DNA of 64,000 bases from positions 1 to 64,000 of the forward strand of contig NZ_MCUN01000008.1 of NCBI RefSeq assembly GCF_002873455.1, given 5' to 3'. Both the position numbers and the translations under genes were made by a program. Under the pieces are notes generated by a model. It did no database searches. It saw nothing but the letters and a program-made list of their open reading frames with translations, and was not told where the DNA came from. Positions within the stretch are counted from its first letter, which is position 1. Every line of letters begins with the position of its first letter. Source of the stretch: Vibrio splendidus (lineage in GTDB: Bacteria > Pseudomonadota > Gammaproteobacteria > Enterobacterales > Vibrionaceae). Below are positions 37,025-47,649 of this stretch, piece by piece.

Positions 37025-37576
37025 TTAAAGGCTCGCTTTAATTAATTCAATAACTTGCGTGACTTCTGATTCGTTGAGAGCGCCTTCTTTAACAAACAAT
37101 ATTTTACCTTGTTTGTCTTGAACGATAATCGCTGAGCTTTCTTCTGCTAAAGCCCACGATGACGCGACGGCCCCGTCTTCATCTAGCACCATCGAAGACC
37201 ATGGAAATTCTTCTTTACTGCTTTCGGCAGACGATTTCACAAAAGAACCTGTACCCCAGATAGCATCATCTTGGTTGATGATGGTGGTGGTTTGGTAGCT
37301 GTCTTCTGAGAACTTAGATGCTGTAATGGCTGCCATCAGTGGTGCGTTGAGCTCTTTAGAGCTGCTACGGCCAGCGATAGCTTGAACGACACGAACTTTA
37401 CCTAGGAGATTGTTGGTTGCCCAAGCTTGATATCCGGTTTTTCCGTCGTTTAGTACGATTTCACCATAGTTGCTAACATCGACAGTAGGCAGAGTTTCAC
37501 CTACAGATAGGTTGTGAGCATTGGCGAAGAGTGGAGAGGCTGCGGCTAAAAAAGCCAGTAGAGTTTTGTTTTTCAT
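37025..37576 (-). CDS. ytfJ: YtfJ family exported protein
   Basis: 183 residues from the ATG at 37576 (MKNKTLLAFLAAASPLFANA, a signal peptide); the longer frame to 37690 is rejected because it would bury this signal. E. coli YtfJ has 184 residues. The fold is thioredoxin-like (GKVRVVQAIAGRSSSKELNA, SMVLDEDGAVASSWAL) but lacks a CxxC pair, so redox activity is doubtful. It is divergent from the ytfK-like gene, as in E. coli. Function unknown. Confidence 0.88.
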   Translation of the reverse strand: MKNKTLLAFLAAASPLFANAHNLSVGETLPTVDVSNYGEIVLNDGKTGYQAWATNNLLGKVRVVQAIAGRSSSKELNAPLMAAITASKFSEDSYQTTTIINQDDAIWGTGSFVKSSAESSKEEFPWSSMVLDEDGAVASSWALAEESSAIIVQDKQGKILFVKEGALNESEVTQVIELIKASL

Positions 37577-37672
37577 TATATTTTTGTTCCGCTTATTGGT
37601 TTGCACTGGAAGTATAATATGAAATTTGAAAAATGCCTCTTTAACTTTTTTATCGTACGACGTAGAAATAAG

Positions 37673-37700
37673 TTGCAGGCTTGTTACCAAAAGGTATAAT
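37673..37700 (+). promoter_or_regulatory. Sigma-70 promoter for the ytfK-like gene
   Basis: TTGCAG (37673-37678) and TATAAT (37695-37700) with a 16-bp spacer. It predicts a leader of about 120 nt before the gene at 37829. Confidence 0.65.
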
Positions 37701-37828
37701 GCATCAATATCGAGATGAACAATAGATTACCTTGCTGTTTGCTAAAGGATTTAGCAATTATATGTGCTTTGAACAAGGCGATGTTCAGGCTGCTAACTGT
37801 AGTACTCAAATGGAATTGAGGTTGTATT

Positions 37829-38029
37829 ATGTTAAGAAAATTTTCTACTTATCGTCCACACCAAGTGGCGCGTTTCGTTAAAGTCCTGTTCAAAGGCCAG
37901 TTTGCTATTGAAGGTATCGGAGAGTTTCGCTTCGACCAAGGCAAAGTGCTTCTTCCTGAAGTTTCAGACAAACAAAAGCTCACCATTTTTAAAGAAGTTA
38001 ACGGCACGATTGCTGCATTGCCGGTGTAG
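37829..38029 (+). CDS. ytfK: DUF1107 / YtfK-like stringent response modulator
   Basis: 66 residues: MLRKFSTYRPHQVARFVKVL and GQFAIEGIGEFRFDQGKVLL match the E. coli YtfK pattern (68 residues). In E. coli YtfK stimulates SpoT to make (p)ppGpp under phosphate or fatty acid starvation. It has the same neighbours here (ytfJ divergent, msrA-tamA following). That it acts on SpoT in this host is inference. Confidence 0.85.
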   Translation: MLRKFSTYRPHQVARFVKVLFKGQFAIEGIGEFRFDQGKVLLPEVSDKQKLTIFKEVNGTIAALPV

Positions 38030-38072
38030 CTGAGCTTTATCGAGCTGTCTTGCATCAAATAGATTTATAGTG

Positions 38073-38104
38073 AAAAAGGGCTTCCTAATTGGAAGCCCTT
38101 TTTT
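38073..38104. terminator. Bidirectional terminator between ytfK and msrA
   Basis: AAAAAGGGCTTCC, loop TAATT, GGAAGCCCTTTTTT. The flanking A and T runs serve both converging genes. Confidence 0.92.
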
Positions 38105-38140
38105 AATGGGTGATGTTCTAATTGGTATGCCTAACACGCA

Positions 38141-38770
38141 TTATTGCGGAGGGAAGCACACACCCGTACCGCCCAACCCACAGTAACCGTTAGGGTTTTT
38201 TGCTAGGTATTGTTGGTGGTAGGTTTCCGCGAAAAAATATTTTTCAGCAGGTAGAACTTCCGTCGTGATCTCGTTGCCTAATGATTCAGTCATTGCTCGT
38301 TGATATTCACATTTAGAGTGCTCAGCGATAGCTTGTTGCTGTTCGCTAAAAGTGTATATCGCAGAACGGTACTGAGTTCCTAAATCGTTGCCTTGGCGCA
38401 TTCCTTGAGTTGGGTTATGGCGCTCCCAAAAGGTCTCAAGTATTCGAGATAAAGACGTTTGTTCGCTATCAAAAATGACACGAACGACCTCGGTATGGCC
38501 GGTTTGCCCGCTACATACTTGCTCATAAGTGGGATTGGCCGTGTATCCACCAGCGTAACCAACGGATGTGGAAATAACACCATCAAGCTGCCAAAACAAA
38601 CGTTCAGCTCCCCAGAAACATCCCATACCAAGTAGGACTTCTTGTTGGGAACCTGTAGGAGCATCGAGCAAGTCAGTTTGATTGACAAAATGGCGCTCAT
38701 TGATTTGAATTGGGGTAGCATTTCCTGGTAATGCGCTTGCTGCGGAAACCAGTTGTTGTTTGTTTAGCAT
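38141..38770 (-). CDS. msrA: Peptide methionine sulfoxide reductase A
   Basis: 209 residues. The catalytic motif [12 protein letters not shown] places Cys51; resolving cysteines are Cys197 and Cys205 near the C-terminus ([11 protein letters not shown]). The N-terminal 40 residues are the extension of the E. coli-type enzyme. It reduces S-methionine sulfoxide in damaged proteins with thioredoxin. It is divergent from tamA, as in E. coli. Confidence 0.95.
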   Translation of the reverse strand: MLNKQQLVSAASALPGNATPIQINERHFVNQTDLLDAPTGSQQEVLLGMGCFWGAERLFWQLDGVISTSVGYAGGYTANPTYEQVCSGQTGHTEVVRVIFDSEQTSLSRILETFWERHNPTQGMRQGNDLGTQYRSAIYTFSEQQQAIAEHSKCEYQRAMTESLGNEITTEVLPAEKYFFAETYHQQYLAKNPNGYCGLGGTGVCFPPQ

Positions 38771-38965
38771 GTTGTATTCCTTTTCGCATACGTCGACCGC
38801 GTTAGTTAATATTAGATCTAGGTTAATATTGTCTGTTGGTTCATATGAACTAAGTCTTTAAATTAGACCGTGTTATTCCAAGATTTATTACAGACTCAAT
38901 GTCTTTTTAGCGGTATTATTTCTTTTCATTTATTAACGTATTGATAACTTCTTCACCAATTAAGC

Positions 38966-40678
38966 ATGATAAGAAAAACTTTACCAGTTCTGATTGGCAC
39001 TCTATTGTCATCGACGCTCGCTTTCGCTGATGTTTCCCTTGAAATTGAAGGGCTTAATGGGGCGCTTGAGGATAATGTTGATGCTTATCTGAGTGCGATT
39101 CCTGAAGAAGAGTATTCGGTTTCATTAAGGTTCCAATCCCGCTTGGAATCTATGATAAAAGAAGCTCTGAATGCGTTAGGCTATTACCATCCTCATATCA
39201 CATTTACTCACTCCGAAGATGATGCTGAAATGACCGTTATGGTTGAGCTAGGAGAGCCTATTGTTGTTTATACTTCAGATATCGTTCTGACTGGTGAAGC
39301 CAAAGATGATCCAGACTTTTTGGCCTTGATCGCTAAGAGCAAGCTGTCTAAAGGTTCGATTCTTAATCATGGCAGTTATGATTCTTTGAAATCATCGATT
39401 CGCAACCTTGGGTTAGCGAAAGGCTACTTCGATGGGGCGTATGATCTTAGCAAGCTAGAAGTCGCTCCTGAATTAAACCGCGCTTATGTCCGCCTTCATT
39501 ACAACAGTGGTATACGCTATCACTTTGGCGCGACCACAGTGACGGGCAGTCAAATTGAAGATGACAAAGTTCAATCTCTCAAACCATTTAAAGATGGCGA
39601 ACCATACTCAATTACCAAAGTTGGCGAATACAACCAAAATCTTTCTAATACTGATTGGTTCTCTTCTGTATTTGTTGAACCCGATTTAAGTCAATTGGGC
39701 GAAGGCCGCGAAATCCCGATGAAGGTTAGCCTTGCTCCACAAGCACGAAATCAAATCGAAACGGGTATCGGTGTCTCTACTGACCTTGGCGTTAAAGGTA
39801 CCCTCAAATGGAAGAAACCTTGGGTTAATTCATTAGGGCACAGCTTCAACAGTAGCTTGTCGATATCCAAACCTGAGCAGACGATTACAGCGGCTTATAA
39901 AATCCCATTGGATGACGTGCTTAATGACTACTATCAAATTAAGTACGGTATGAAGAACTTGGATAACCGAGATACTAAAAGCTTGGAGTCAAACTTAGCT
40001 CTAGAAAGATATTGGCGTCTGGATAATGGCTGGCAACGAACTGTGTTTATTCGATACTTAGTCGAAAACTATGAACAAGGTTTGCAAGATGACTTAGCGC
40101 AATTCGTATTGCCGGGTATCTCTTTCTCGCGAACTCGAACGCGCGGTGGCTCGATGCCGATGTGGGGTGACAAACAAACCATCATGGTTGAAGCGGGCGA
40201 TGACACCTTATTGTCTGAAACTAAAGTGGTGCGTTTTCAAGGGCAAACGGCATGGATTCGCAGCATCGGTAACAATCACCGTGGTTTAACTCGCCTTCAA
40301 TTCGGTGGTAACTTTGCCGATGAATTCGATAAGTTGTCTCCCTCGCTTAGGTTCTTTGCTGGTGGTGATAACAGTATCCGTGGTTATGGTTATGAGTCGA
40401 TCTCTCCTCGTGATGAAAGTGGCGCCTTAACGGGGGCGAAATTCATTGCAACCAGCTCATTTGAATACCAGTACCGTTTGGTTGGAAACTGGTGGGGTGC
40501 TGCATTTTACGATATTGGTGATGCATTTAATGACAAGCCAGAGTGGAAGCACGGCACCGGTGTCGGGGTGCGTTGGGCATCGCCTGTAGGACCCGTCAGT
40601 TTAGACTTTGCGTGGGGGCTAGATACTGATCCTGGTGATGAATTTCAATTGCACTTCAGTTTAGGGCCTGAATTATGA
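38966..40678 (+). CDS. tamA: Outer membrane translocation and assembly protein TamA
   Basis: 570 residues. The signal peptide ends near ...STLAFA-DV; three POTRA domains span about 22-260, and a 16-strand Omp85 barrel follows, with the conserved RFFAGGDNSIRGYGYES lid loop and the FYDIGDAF strand. It inserts some outer-membrane proteins and pairs with TamB across the periplasm. Its stop overlaps the tamB start by 4 bases (ATGA). Confidence 0.93.
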   Translation: MIRKTLPVLIGTLLSSTLAFADVSLEIEGLNGALEDNVDAYLSAIPEEEYSVSLRFQSRLESMIKEALNALGYYHPHITFTHSEDDAEMTVMVELGEPIVVYTSDIVLTGEAKDDPDFLALIAKSKLSKGSILNHGSYDSLKSSIRNLGLAKGYFDGAYDLSKLEVAPELNRAYVRLHYNSGIRYHFGATTVTGSQIEDDKVQSLKPFKDGEPYSITKVGEYNQNLSNTDWFSSVFVEPDLSQLGEGREIPMKVSLAPQARNQIETGIGVSTDLGVKGTLKWKKPWVNSLGHSFNSSLSISKPEQTITAAYKIPLDDVLNDYYQIKYGMKNLDNRDTKSLESNLALERYWRLDNGWQRTVFIRYLVENYEQGLQDDLAQFVLPGISFSRTRTRGGSMPMWGDKQTIMVEAGDDTLLSETKVVRFQGQTAWIRSIGNNHRGLTRLQFGGNFADEFDKLSPSLRFFAGGDNSIRGYGYESISPRDESGALTGAKFIATSSFEYQYRLVGNWWGAAFYDIGDAFNDKPEWKHGTGVGVRWASPVGPVSLDFAWGLDTDPGDEFQLHFSLGPEL

Positions 40679-43600
40679 TCAAAGTGATTGGGAAGTGCGT
40701 CAAGTGGACGTCGATATCTTTGACATCGATTTTATTGCTATTGATTGCCCTTTTGGGGTTTGTGTTATTCACCAATCCAGGATTAAACACAGTGTTGTGG
40801 GGAGCTGAAAAAGCACTACCACAACTTAAAGTGGAAAGCACCCAAGGGGCTCTGTTCCCAAGCTTTACGCTTAATAATGTGCAATTTAAAGATGACAGCT
40901 TGCATATCGACACCAAGGTTAAAAAGCTGAACTTGGCGATTAATCCTCGTTGTTTACTCGACCCTAAGTTGTGTGTCGACCGCTTAGCGATTCAAGGTTT
41001 GGATTTCGCATTTACTGAATTACCGCCAACCTCTACAGAAGAAGCAGAACCGACTCCGCCCGTGACATCGGTGAAAACACCACTACCAATAGTGATCAAT
41101 CGTATCGCTTTATCTGATATTAAGCTGAATGTCTTAGGGCATGAAATCGAATGGGGTTTGTTCTCAACGGCTCTGAGTATGCAGGGGGAAACGCTAACGG
41201 TATCGCCAACCTTGTTCAATGACCTAAAAGTTAAGCTCGCTGAATCGACAGAAGAACCGCAAACAGAAACGGTAGAACCAGAGGCTGACACTAAAATGGC
41301 TATCGAGTTACCTGAAGTCTTAATTCCTTTGCAGGTTGTACTTGAGCGTTTTGACCTAAACCGTTTCACCTTAGAACAAGAAACCCCAATTGTAGTGAAC
41401 CACCTTGGGTTAGAAGCTCGAGCAGGTAAACATACGGTTGATGTTTCAACTCTAGAACTCGATATGCCACAAGTAAGTGCGAATCTAGCGACGAAGGTTG
41501 AGCTTAAAGGTGGCTATCCGTTAGATCTTTATTTAGATGCTTTGGTGAAAGAAACCGACCTCGCTGGTCAGAAGTTATCGCTGAAAGCACAAGGCAGCGT
41601 GGCTAAGTTAAGCCTAGATTCTCAGTTTTCTGAGCTAATTGAGGCAAAGTTGTCTGGTGATATTCAACCCTTAGAGCCGAATCTGCCATTTGACCTTCTT
41701 TTAGAGGGCGGACAAGCGCAGTGGCCTCTTACCGGAAACAGCGATTACCAAGCGACAATTGAGCAGTTCAAAGCTGATGGCTCACTAGATGGTTTCAATG
41801 TTCTACTTAAAGGCGAGGCCGATGGTAAGGAAATTCCAGCGTTAGCCATCGACCTGCAAGGCAAAGGTACTACAGAACAGATTGAACTTGAACGCTTGAA
41901 ACTGAATACCTTGGGTGGCGAACTAAATGGTGTAGTCAAAGCGAACTGGAAGAAGCTCGTTAATTGGCAAGCTGATGTAACACTTAAAGATATTCAACCG
42001 GGTCTACAGTGGCCAGAAGCCGAGGGTAACATTAGCGGAAGTATCGTCACCTCGGGTGAGTTGACGGAAGCAGGTGGTTGGGCGATTGAACTGCCTAAGC
42101 TCGATATCGAAGGGGTCTTGCGAGAATACCCTCTGGATATTGAAGGGCAGTTGTCAGCGTCAGATCGCAGCGCGAGCGGTGAACCAAAGCTGAAAACCAG
42201 CGGTTTGAGCTTGGCTCATGGTGTTAACTCGATTAAGGCACAAGGGCAACTTGATAAGCAATGGGACATGGGCGTTGAGATCTTCTTCCCTGAGCTCGCA
42301 AAAAGTACTCCTGAGTTGAAAGGTAGAGTGATCGGTAGCATCCAACTGAGCGGCCCAACGAAAGAGCCTGAGGTCGATCTTGCTTTAAATGTTGATAAGG
42401 TCGATTGGAATAACGAGGCTACACTGGAATCTTTGTCGCTCAATGGCTCTGTGGTTCCACTACCATTGCCTGAAGCTCAAGCCGATCTTGTACTAAAAGC
42501 TAAGAACTTAACCTACCAAGAACAAAGCGTGGAAAGTATTGACCTTACAGTGAGTGGTGGCGAGAAGAAACACACAGTGACACTTGATGTGATATCCGAC
42601 ATCGTGTCTACAAGCTTAGCTATTTCCGGTGAGTTGATTCAAAAGCCTTCTCTTATTTGGGATGGGTCGTTAGACAGAGTCAAAATTATCACTCAGCAAG
42701 GTCCTTGGGTGTTAGATCAACCTGTCGCGATTAAGGCGGATGTTGACAAGCAGTTTGCTGATGTACAAGCGCACTGTTGGAAACAATCTAGTTCGAGTGT
42801 GTGTTTGGATGAAGACGTTCGTGTCGGAAAGTCGGGTGAGGCCAAGCTAGCCATCAACCAATTCGATTTCGAGCTGATTAAAGCCTTTGTGCCTAAAGAG
42901 ACACAATTACAGGGCTTGGTTAATGCGACCGCTCATGCTAAGTGGTCTGAACAAGGTGAACCAGAAGTTACGGTAAGTGTTGATATGCCGAAGGGGCAGG
43001 TTGTTCAACAAGTTGGTGAGCCAATCACACTGGGTTGGGAAAGCGTTGTATTGAATGCACAGCTGAAAGACAACAAACTGGATGCCGATTTTAAGCTGGA
43101 TGTTTCCGATAATGGTGACCTATCTGGCACTGTGTCGTTACCTGACATTCTCGCTGAGGACAAATTGGTTGATGCGGCACTTAAGCTGACGACGTTCCAT
43201 CTGGATTTCTTACAACCAATTCTCGGTGAATACAGCATGCTGAAGGCTGACCTTGAGAGTGATTTAAAAGTGCAAGGTTCTCTGATGCACCCTCAAGTCT
43301 TCGGTCAATTCTCAGTTGATGGGATTCAAGTAAAGGGGGATGTAACGCCTGTTGATGTTAAAGATGGTCGTATTGATCTCGACTTTGATGGTTATAGTGC
43401 GAAGCTTGATGCGAATGTCGAAACGCCGGATGGTCATCTTGATATCGAGGGTTCTGGCGATTGGCAGGATCTTCAAGCGTGGCGTTCGAATGTCCGAATC
43501 TTTGCAGACGAGCTGTTGGTTGATGTTCCCCCTATGGTCAAGGTTAAAGTTGTCCCCGACATGACCATTGATGTGACCCCTAAACTAGCCAAGATTACGG

Positions 43601-44433
43601 GTGATATTAAACTGCCTTGGGGGCGAATTCTGGTCGAAGACCTGCCTCCTTCAGCTGTCGGCGTTTCTTCTGATCAGGTGATTTTAAACAAAGACCTCGA
43701 ACCCGAGACGGAGTCGACGATCCCATTTGATGTTGTGACCAATATAAATATTTCGATTGGAGATGACTTTAAACTCTCTGCCTTCGGCCTTGAAGGTGAT
43801 TTGGTCGGTAAGCTTAACGTGGCTCAAAAAGATCAAGGTCCATTTATTACAGGTGAAGTGAACATCGTCGATGGTACTTATCAATCATTCGGACAAGACT
43901 TGTTGATCGAAGAAGGTAAGATTCTAATGAATGGTCCTCCGGATCAGCCATACGTAGCGATCAATGCAATACGTAACCCTGATAATACTCAGGATGATGT
44001 GACCGCGGGTATTCGAGTGACAGGCCCTGCCACAGAGCCGACCATCGAGATCTATTCTGACCCTGCGATGCCTCAAGCAAATGCGCTGTCTTATATTTTG
44101 CGTGGCCAAGATATTGATGGTGAGTCGAGCGGTTCGATGACAACCACCTTAATTGGCTTGAGCTTGGCGAAGAGCGGTAAGGTTGTCGGCGAAATTGGCG
44201 AAGCATTTGGTGTGCAAGATTTACAACTGGATACCGCAGGATCGGGGGATGACTCTCAAGTTACGGTCAGTGGCTACATTCTGCCTGGTTTACAGGTGAA
44301 GTATGGCGTGGGTATCTTCAACTCGTTGGGTGAGTTTACCGTTCGCTATCGATTGATGCAGGATCTCTATGTTGAAGCTGTGTCTGGTCTAGATAGTGCT
44401 GTGGATCTTCTCTATCAATTTGAGTTTGAGTAA
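40675..44433 (+). CDS. tamB: Translocation and assembly protein TamB (AsmA-like, DUF490)
   Basis: 1252 residues, close to the E. coli 1259. One membrane anchor near the N-terminus (ISLTSILLLLIALLGFVLF) is followed by a very long beta-rich repeat region forming a lipid-carrying taco-shaped bridge, and a C-terminal DUF490 domain (about 900-1252; DLVGKLNVAQKDQGPFITGE, ALSYILRGQDIDGESSGSMT). Known to move phospholipid toward the outer membrane and to act with TamA. Translationally coupled to tamA. Confidence 0.94.
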   Translation: MIKVIGKCVKWTSISLTSILLLLIALLGFVLFTNPGLNTVLWGAEKALPQLKVESTQGALFPSFTLNNVQFKDDSLHIDTKVKKLNLAINPRCLLDPKLCVDRLAIQGLDFAFTELPPTSTEEAEPTPPVTSVKTPLPIVINRIALSDIKLNVLGHEIEWGLFSTALSMQGETLTVSPTLFNDLKVKLAESTEEPQTETVEPEADTKMAIELPEVLIPLQVVLERFDLNRFTLEQETPIVVNHLGLEARAGKHTVDVSTLELDMPQVSANLATKVELKGGYPLDLYLDALVKETDLAGQKLSLKAQGSVAKLSLDSQFSELIEAKLSGDIQPLEPNLPFDLLLEGGQAQWPLTGNSDYQATIEQFKADGSLDGFNVLLKGEADGKEIPALAIDLQGKGTTEQIELERLKLNTLGGELNGVVKANWKKLVNWQADVTLKDIQPGLQWPEAEGNISGSIVTSGELTEAGGWAIELPKLDIEGVLREYPLDIEGQLSASDRSASGEPKLKTSGLSLAHGVNSIKAQGQLDKQWDMGVEIFFPELAKSTPELKGRVIGSIQLSGPTKEPEVDLALNVDKVDWNNEATLESLSLNGSVVPLPLPEAQADLVLKAKNLTYQEQSVESIDLTVSGGEKKHTVTLDVISDIVSTSLAISGELIQKPSLIWDGSLDRVKIITQQGPWVLDQPVAIKADVDKQFADVQAHCWKQSSSSVCLDEDVRVGKSGEAKLAINQFDFELIKAFVPKETQLQGLVNATAHAKWSEQGEPEVTVSVDMPKGQVVQQVGEPITLGWESVVLNAQLKDNKLDADFKLDVSDNGDLSGTVSLPDILAEDKLVDAALKLTTFHLDFLQPILGEYSMLKADLESDLKVQGSLMHPQVFGQFSVDGIQVKGDVTPVDVKDGRIDLDFDGYSAKLDANVETPDGHLDIEGSGDWQDLQAWRSNVRIFADELLVDVPPMVKVKVVPDMTIDVTPKLAKITGDIKLPWGRILVEDLPPSAVGVSSDQVILNKDLEPETESTIPFDVVTNINISIGDDFKLSAFGLEGDLVGKLNVAQKDQGPFITGEVNIVDGTYQSFGQDLLIEEGKILMNGPPDQPYVAINAIRNPDNTQDDVTAGIRVTGPATEPTIEIYSDPAMPQANALSYILRGQDIDGESSGSMTTTLIGLSLAKSGKVVGEIGEAFGVQDLQLDTAGSGDDSQVTVSGYILPGLQVKYGVGIFNSLGEFTVRYRLMQDLYVEAVSGLDSAVDLLYQFEFE

Positions 44434-44527
44434 AGTAGTTTGAATTTTAATAGAGCTATCTGAGTTCGAGTAGATAACTTTTCAGCCATTCATTGAAGTA
44501 CAAATATAAACGGCTTGTGGAGGGTTT

Positions 44528-44881
44528 ATGCAGCATCTTGTGTTCGTCTATGGCACGTTGAGACAAGGCCAGTCCAATCACCTCTATTTGAAGAGTTGTG
44601 AGTTGTTGGGACGCTTTGATACACCAGAGTCGTTTGCCCTTTTTGATTTAGGTGCCTATCCGGCGATGATTTCTGGAAAGAAAAGTGTCGCAGGTGAGGT
44701 CTATATCATTAACGACGAAGTTTTAGAGTCGCTCGATCGGCTAGAAGATGTTCCTGTTGAGTATCGTCGCGAGCAAATAGAGACTATATTTGGATTAGCA
44801 TGGGTATATTTATATCAGCTTGATCTAACAGCTAATAAAGAAATACTTTCGGGTGACTGGTGTAAGCGGAATAACTGTTAA
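44528..44881 (+). CDS. ytfP: YtfP-type gamma-glutamylcyclotransferase-like protein
   Basis: 117 residues of the GGCT fold: VFVYGTLRQGQSNHLYL binds the gamma-glutamyl group, and VLESLDRLEDVPVEYRREQI carries the likely catalytic Glu (in LDRLED). Activity of the E. coli homologue is not proven. It follows tamB by 94 nt, the same order as in E. coli. Confidence 0.88.
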   Translation: MQHLVFVYGTLRQGQSNHLYLKSCELLGRFDTPESFALFDLGAYPAMISGKKSVAGEVYIINDEVLESLDRLEDVPVEYRREQIETIFGLAWVYLYQLDLTANKEILSGDWCKRNNC

Positions 44882-44908
44882 CCGCTATATATCTTTGAGT
44901 TATCAACT

Positions 44909-44939
44909 AAAAAGCCAGCATATAAATGCTGGCTTTTTT
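44909..44939. terminator. Bidirectional terminator between ytfP and fbp
   Basis: AAAAAGCCAGCAT, loop ATAA, ATGCTGGCTTTTTT; A and T runs on both sides serve both converging genes. Confidence 0.92.
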
Positions 44940-44971
44940 AATGACGTTATTTTGAGAAATAAACGAGAGGG

Positions 44972-45982
44972 TTAGTCTCGGTTAAGCTCAAGGAACTCTT
45001 CTACTTTGCGAACCATGTCTGTTGAGCCAACAAAGAAAGGTACACGTTGGTGTAACTCAGTTGGTTTGATATCCATGATACGTTGAGCACCGTCTGAAGC
45101 GATACCACCAGCTTGTTCCATAAGGAAAGCTATTGGGTTGCACTCGTAAAGCAAACGCAGCTTACCTTGAGGGTGGCTTTGTGTACTTGGGTATAAGTAG
45201 ATGCCGCCTTTCAGCAGGTTACGGTGGAAATCTGATACTAGAGAACCAATGTAACGAGAGGTGTATGGGCGGTTATCACTCGGCTCATCTTCTTGGCAGT
45301 ACTTGATGTACTTTTTAACACCCGTAGGGAAGCGGAAGTAGTTACCTTCGTTGATCGAGTAGATCTTACCTTCATCTGGGATCATCATGTTTTCATGAGA
45401 TAGACAGAAAGTGCCCAGAGATGGGTCGTAGGTGAAACCATTGACGCCAGCGCCTGTTGTGTAAACAAGCATGGTTGAAGAACCGTAAATTACGTAACCC
45501 GCGGCGACTTGCTTGTGTCCAGGTTGAAGGAAATCTTCTTGTGTTGGCGGAGTACCAATAGGTGATACTCGACGATAGATAGAGAAGATTGTACCAACCG
45601 ATACATTCACATCGATGTTTGAAGACCCATCAAGTGGATCCATCAATACGACGTATTTTGCGTTTTTGTTGAGCTCTTTATTGAAGGCAACGGCTTCGTC
45701 TTCTTCTTCACTCGCAACACCACAAACTTGGTCTCGGGCTTCAAGTGCAGCTTTAAACTTGTCGTTCGCGTATAGGTCTAGCTTTTGTTGCTCTTCACCT
45801 TGAACGTTGTCTGTACCAACAGCGCCAGTAATGTCGACAAGACCTGCTTTGTTAATTTCGCGGTTAACAATTTTTGCAGCAAGACGAATTGATGACAAAA
45901 GGGATGATAGATCACCGCTTGCATGGGGGAAGTCATTTTGTTTTGCAACAATGAATTCACCAAGGGTGCGCATCTCAGACAT
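44972..45982 (-). CDS. fbp: Fructose-1,6-bisphosphatase class I
   Basis: 336 residues. Metal and substrate signatures are present: [28 protein letters not shown], and the C-terminal [15 protein letters not shown] and [10 protein letters not shown]. It removes the 1-phosphate from fructose-1,6-bisphosphate in gluconeogenesis. E. coli length is 332. It is divergent from mpl with 270 bases between; these hold AT-rich promoter sequence but no feature I can name. Confidence 0.96.
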   Translation of the reverse strand: MSEMRTLGEFIVAKQNDFPHASGDLSSLLSSIRLAAKIVNREINKAGLVDITGAVGTDNVQGEEQQKLDLYANDKFKAALEARDQVCGVASEEEDEAVAFNKELNKNAKYVVLMDPLDGSSNIDVNVSVGTIFSIYRRVSPIGTPPTQEDFLQPGHKQVAAGYVIYGSSTMLVYTTGAGVNGFTYDPSLGTFCLSHENMMIPDEGKIYSINEGNYFRFPTGVKKYIKYCQEDEPSDNRPYTSRYIGSLVSDFHRNLLKGGIYLYPSTQSHPQGKLRLLYECNPIAFLMEQAGGIASDGAQRIMDIKPTELHQRVPFFVGSTDMVRKVEEFLELNRD

Positions 45983-46252
45983 GTTATTTCCTTAAACTTC
46001 TCTGAATATTAGGGGGGATTTGAGCACTGTAGAACTAGCCTCTTATATGGGCTTTATTCATCTAGACGCTTACCTAAATTCTAAAGGTTAGATCTTTTTA
46101 ATGGTAATGAACTAAGCGACACAGATCTCACTTACTATGTCGACTAAATTTGTTTTGCATTGTGACTCGCTTTTAATCGCCATTTAATGATAATGAGTGC
46201 AAGTAGTTTGATTTAGACATGGCTCATTTAGCCAAGCGTTTGGAAGCAATGT

Positions 46253-47611
46253 ATGCATATTCATATCTTAGGAATTTGTGGCACCTTCATGGGTGGTGCT
46301 GCGGTATTGGCTCGTCAATTAGGTCACAAGGTTACCGGTAGTGACGCGAATGTTTATCCTCCAATGAGCACCTTGTTGGAGTCTCAGGGGATTGAGATTA
46401 TTGAAGGGTTCGACCCGAGCCAATTAGAACCAAGACCTGACTTAGTGGTCATTGGCAATGCGATGAGCCGTGGTAACCCGTGTGTTGAATATGTATTGGA
46501 TAACAACCTTAGATACACATCAGGGCCGCAGTGGTTGCAAGAGTTCTTACTGCATGACCGTTGGGTTCTGGCGGTATCGGGAACGCATGGCAAGACAACA
46601 ACATCAAGCATGCTGGCTTGGATCCTTGAAGATTGCGGTTATGCGCCGGGCTTTTTAGTTGGCGGTGTGTTGGGTAACTTTGGTATTTCTGCTCGCCTTG
46701 GCGAAAGCATGTTCTTTGTGGTTGAAGCCGACGAATACGACAGTGCTTTTTTCGATAAACGATCTAAGTTCGTTCATTACCATCCAAGAACCTTGGTGAT
46801 GAATAATCTTGAGTACGATCATGCGGATATTTTTGACGATCTTGAAGCGATCAAGCGACAGTTCCATCATTTGGTTCGTACTGTGCCAAGTAATGGACGA
46901 ATTTTTTCACCGAAGCAAGATTCGGCGATTGAAGACGTATTGTCTCGTGGATGCTGGAGTGAGACTGAATCGAGTGGTGAGCTTGGTGATTGGGATGCGA
47001 AGAAGTTAATTAAAGACGGCTCTAAATTTGAGGTTTACTTCCAAGGCGAATGTGTTGGAAGCGTAGACTGGGATTTGGTTGGCGATCATAACGTCAACAA
47101 TGCTTTGATGGCGATTGCGGCGGCAAGACATGTTGGCGTGACGCCTGATTTAGGGTGTGAATCGCTAGCGACGTTCATTAATACCAAGCGTCGCTTAGAG
47201 TTTAAAGGTGAAGTAGCAGGCGTTTCTGTCTATGACGATTTTGCTCATCATCCTACAGCGATTGAACTTACACTGGGCGGTTTACGTAATAAGGTCGATG
47301 CAAAGAAAATTATTGCTGTTTTAGAGCCTCGCTCTGCCACCATGAAGCGTGGTGTGCATAAAGAAACCTTAGCTGATTCGCTCAAACAGGCGGACTCTAC
47401 CTACTTATTCCAACCGGATAACATTGATTGGTCGGTTCAAGATGTCGCAGACTCTTGTCACCAACCTGCACACGTGAGTGATGACATGGATGCATTCGTT
47501 GCTAAAATTGTCTCAGAAGCACAAGCTGGCGACCAAATCTTGGTGATGAGTAATGGTGGCTTTGGTGGTATTCACCAGAAACTGTTGGATGGATTGGCAC
47601 TCAAAGGTTAA
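46253..47611 (+). CDS. mpl: Murein tripeptide ligase Mpl
   Basis: 452 residues. The N-terminal nucleotide part begins [17 protein letters not shown]; the ATP-loop GTHGKTT is at 110-116, and [19 protein letters not shown] plus [14 protein letters not shown] are Mur ligase signatures. It attaches recycled L-Ala-gamma-D-Glu-meso-DAP to UDP-MurNAc, saving wall tripeptide. GGAAG lies 7 nt ahead of the ATG at 46253; the ATG at 46249 is in another frame. It is adjacent to fbp, as in E. coli. Confidence 0.95.
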   Translation: MHIHILGICGTFMGGAAVLARQLGHKVTGSDANVYPPMSTLLESQGIEIIEGFDPSQLEPRPDLVVIGNAMSRGNPCVEYVLDNNLRYTSGPQWLQEFLLHDRWVLAVSGTHGKTTTSSMLAWILEDCGYAPGFLVGGVLGNFGISARLGESMFFVVEADEYDSAFFDKRSKFVHYHPRTLVMNNLEYDHADIFDDLEAIKRQFHHLVRTVPSNGRIFSPKQDSAIEDVLSRGCWSETESSGELGDWDAKKLIKDGSKFEVYFQGECVGSVDWDLVGDHNVNNALMAIAAARHVGVTPDLGCESLATFINTKRRLEFKGEVAGVSVYDDFAHHPTAIELTLGGLRNKVDAKKIIAVLEPRSATMKRGVHKETLADSLKQADSTYLFQPDNIDWSVQDVADSCHQPAHVSDDMDAFVAKIVSEAQAGDQILVMSNGGFGGIHQKLLDGLALKG

Positions 47612-47649
47612 CGACATCCACGACCTTATATTTTGAAGTAATTGAGAAC

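Noticed and set aside
37577..37690. N-terminal extension of YtfJ to 37690
   Set aside because: It would put 38 residues before a clean signal peptide; the ATG at 37576 gives the family length.
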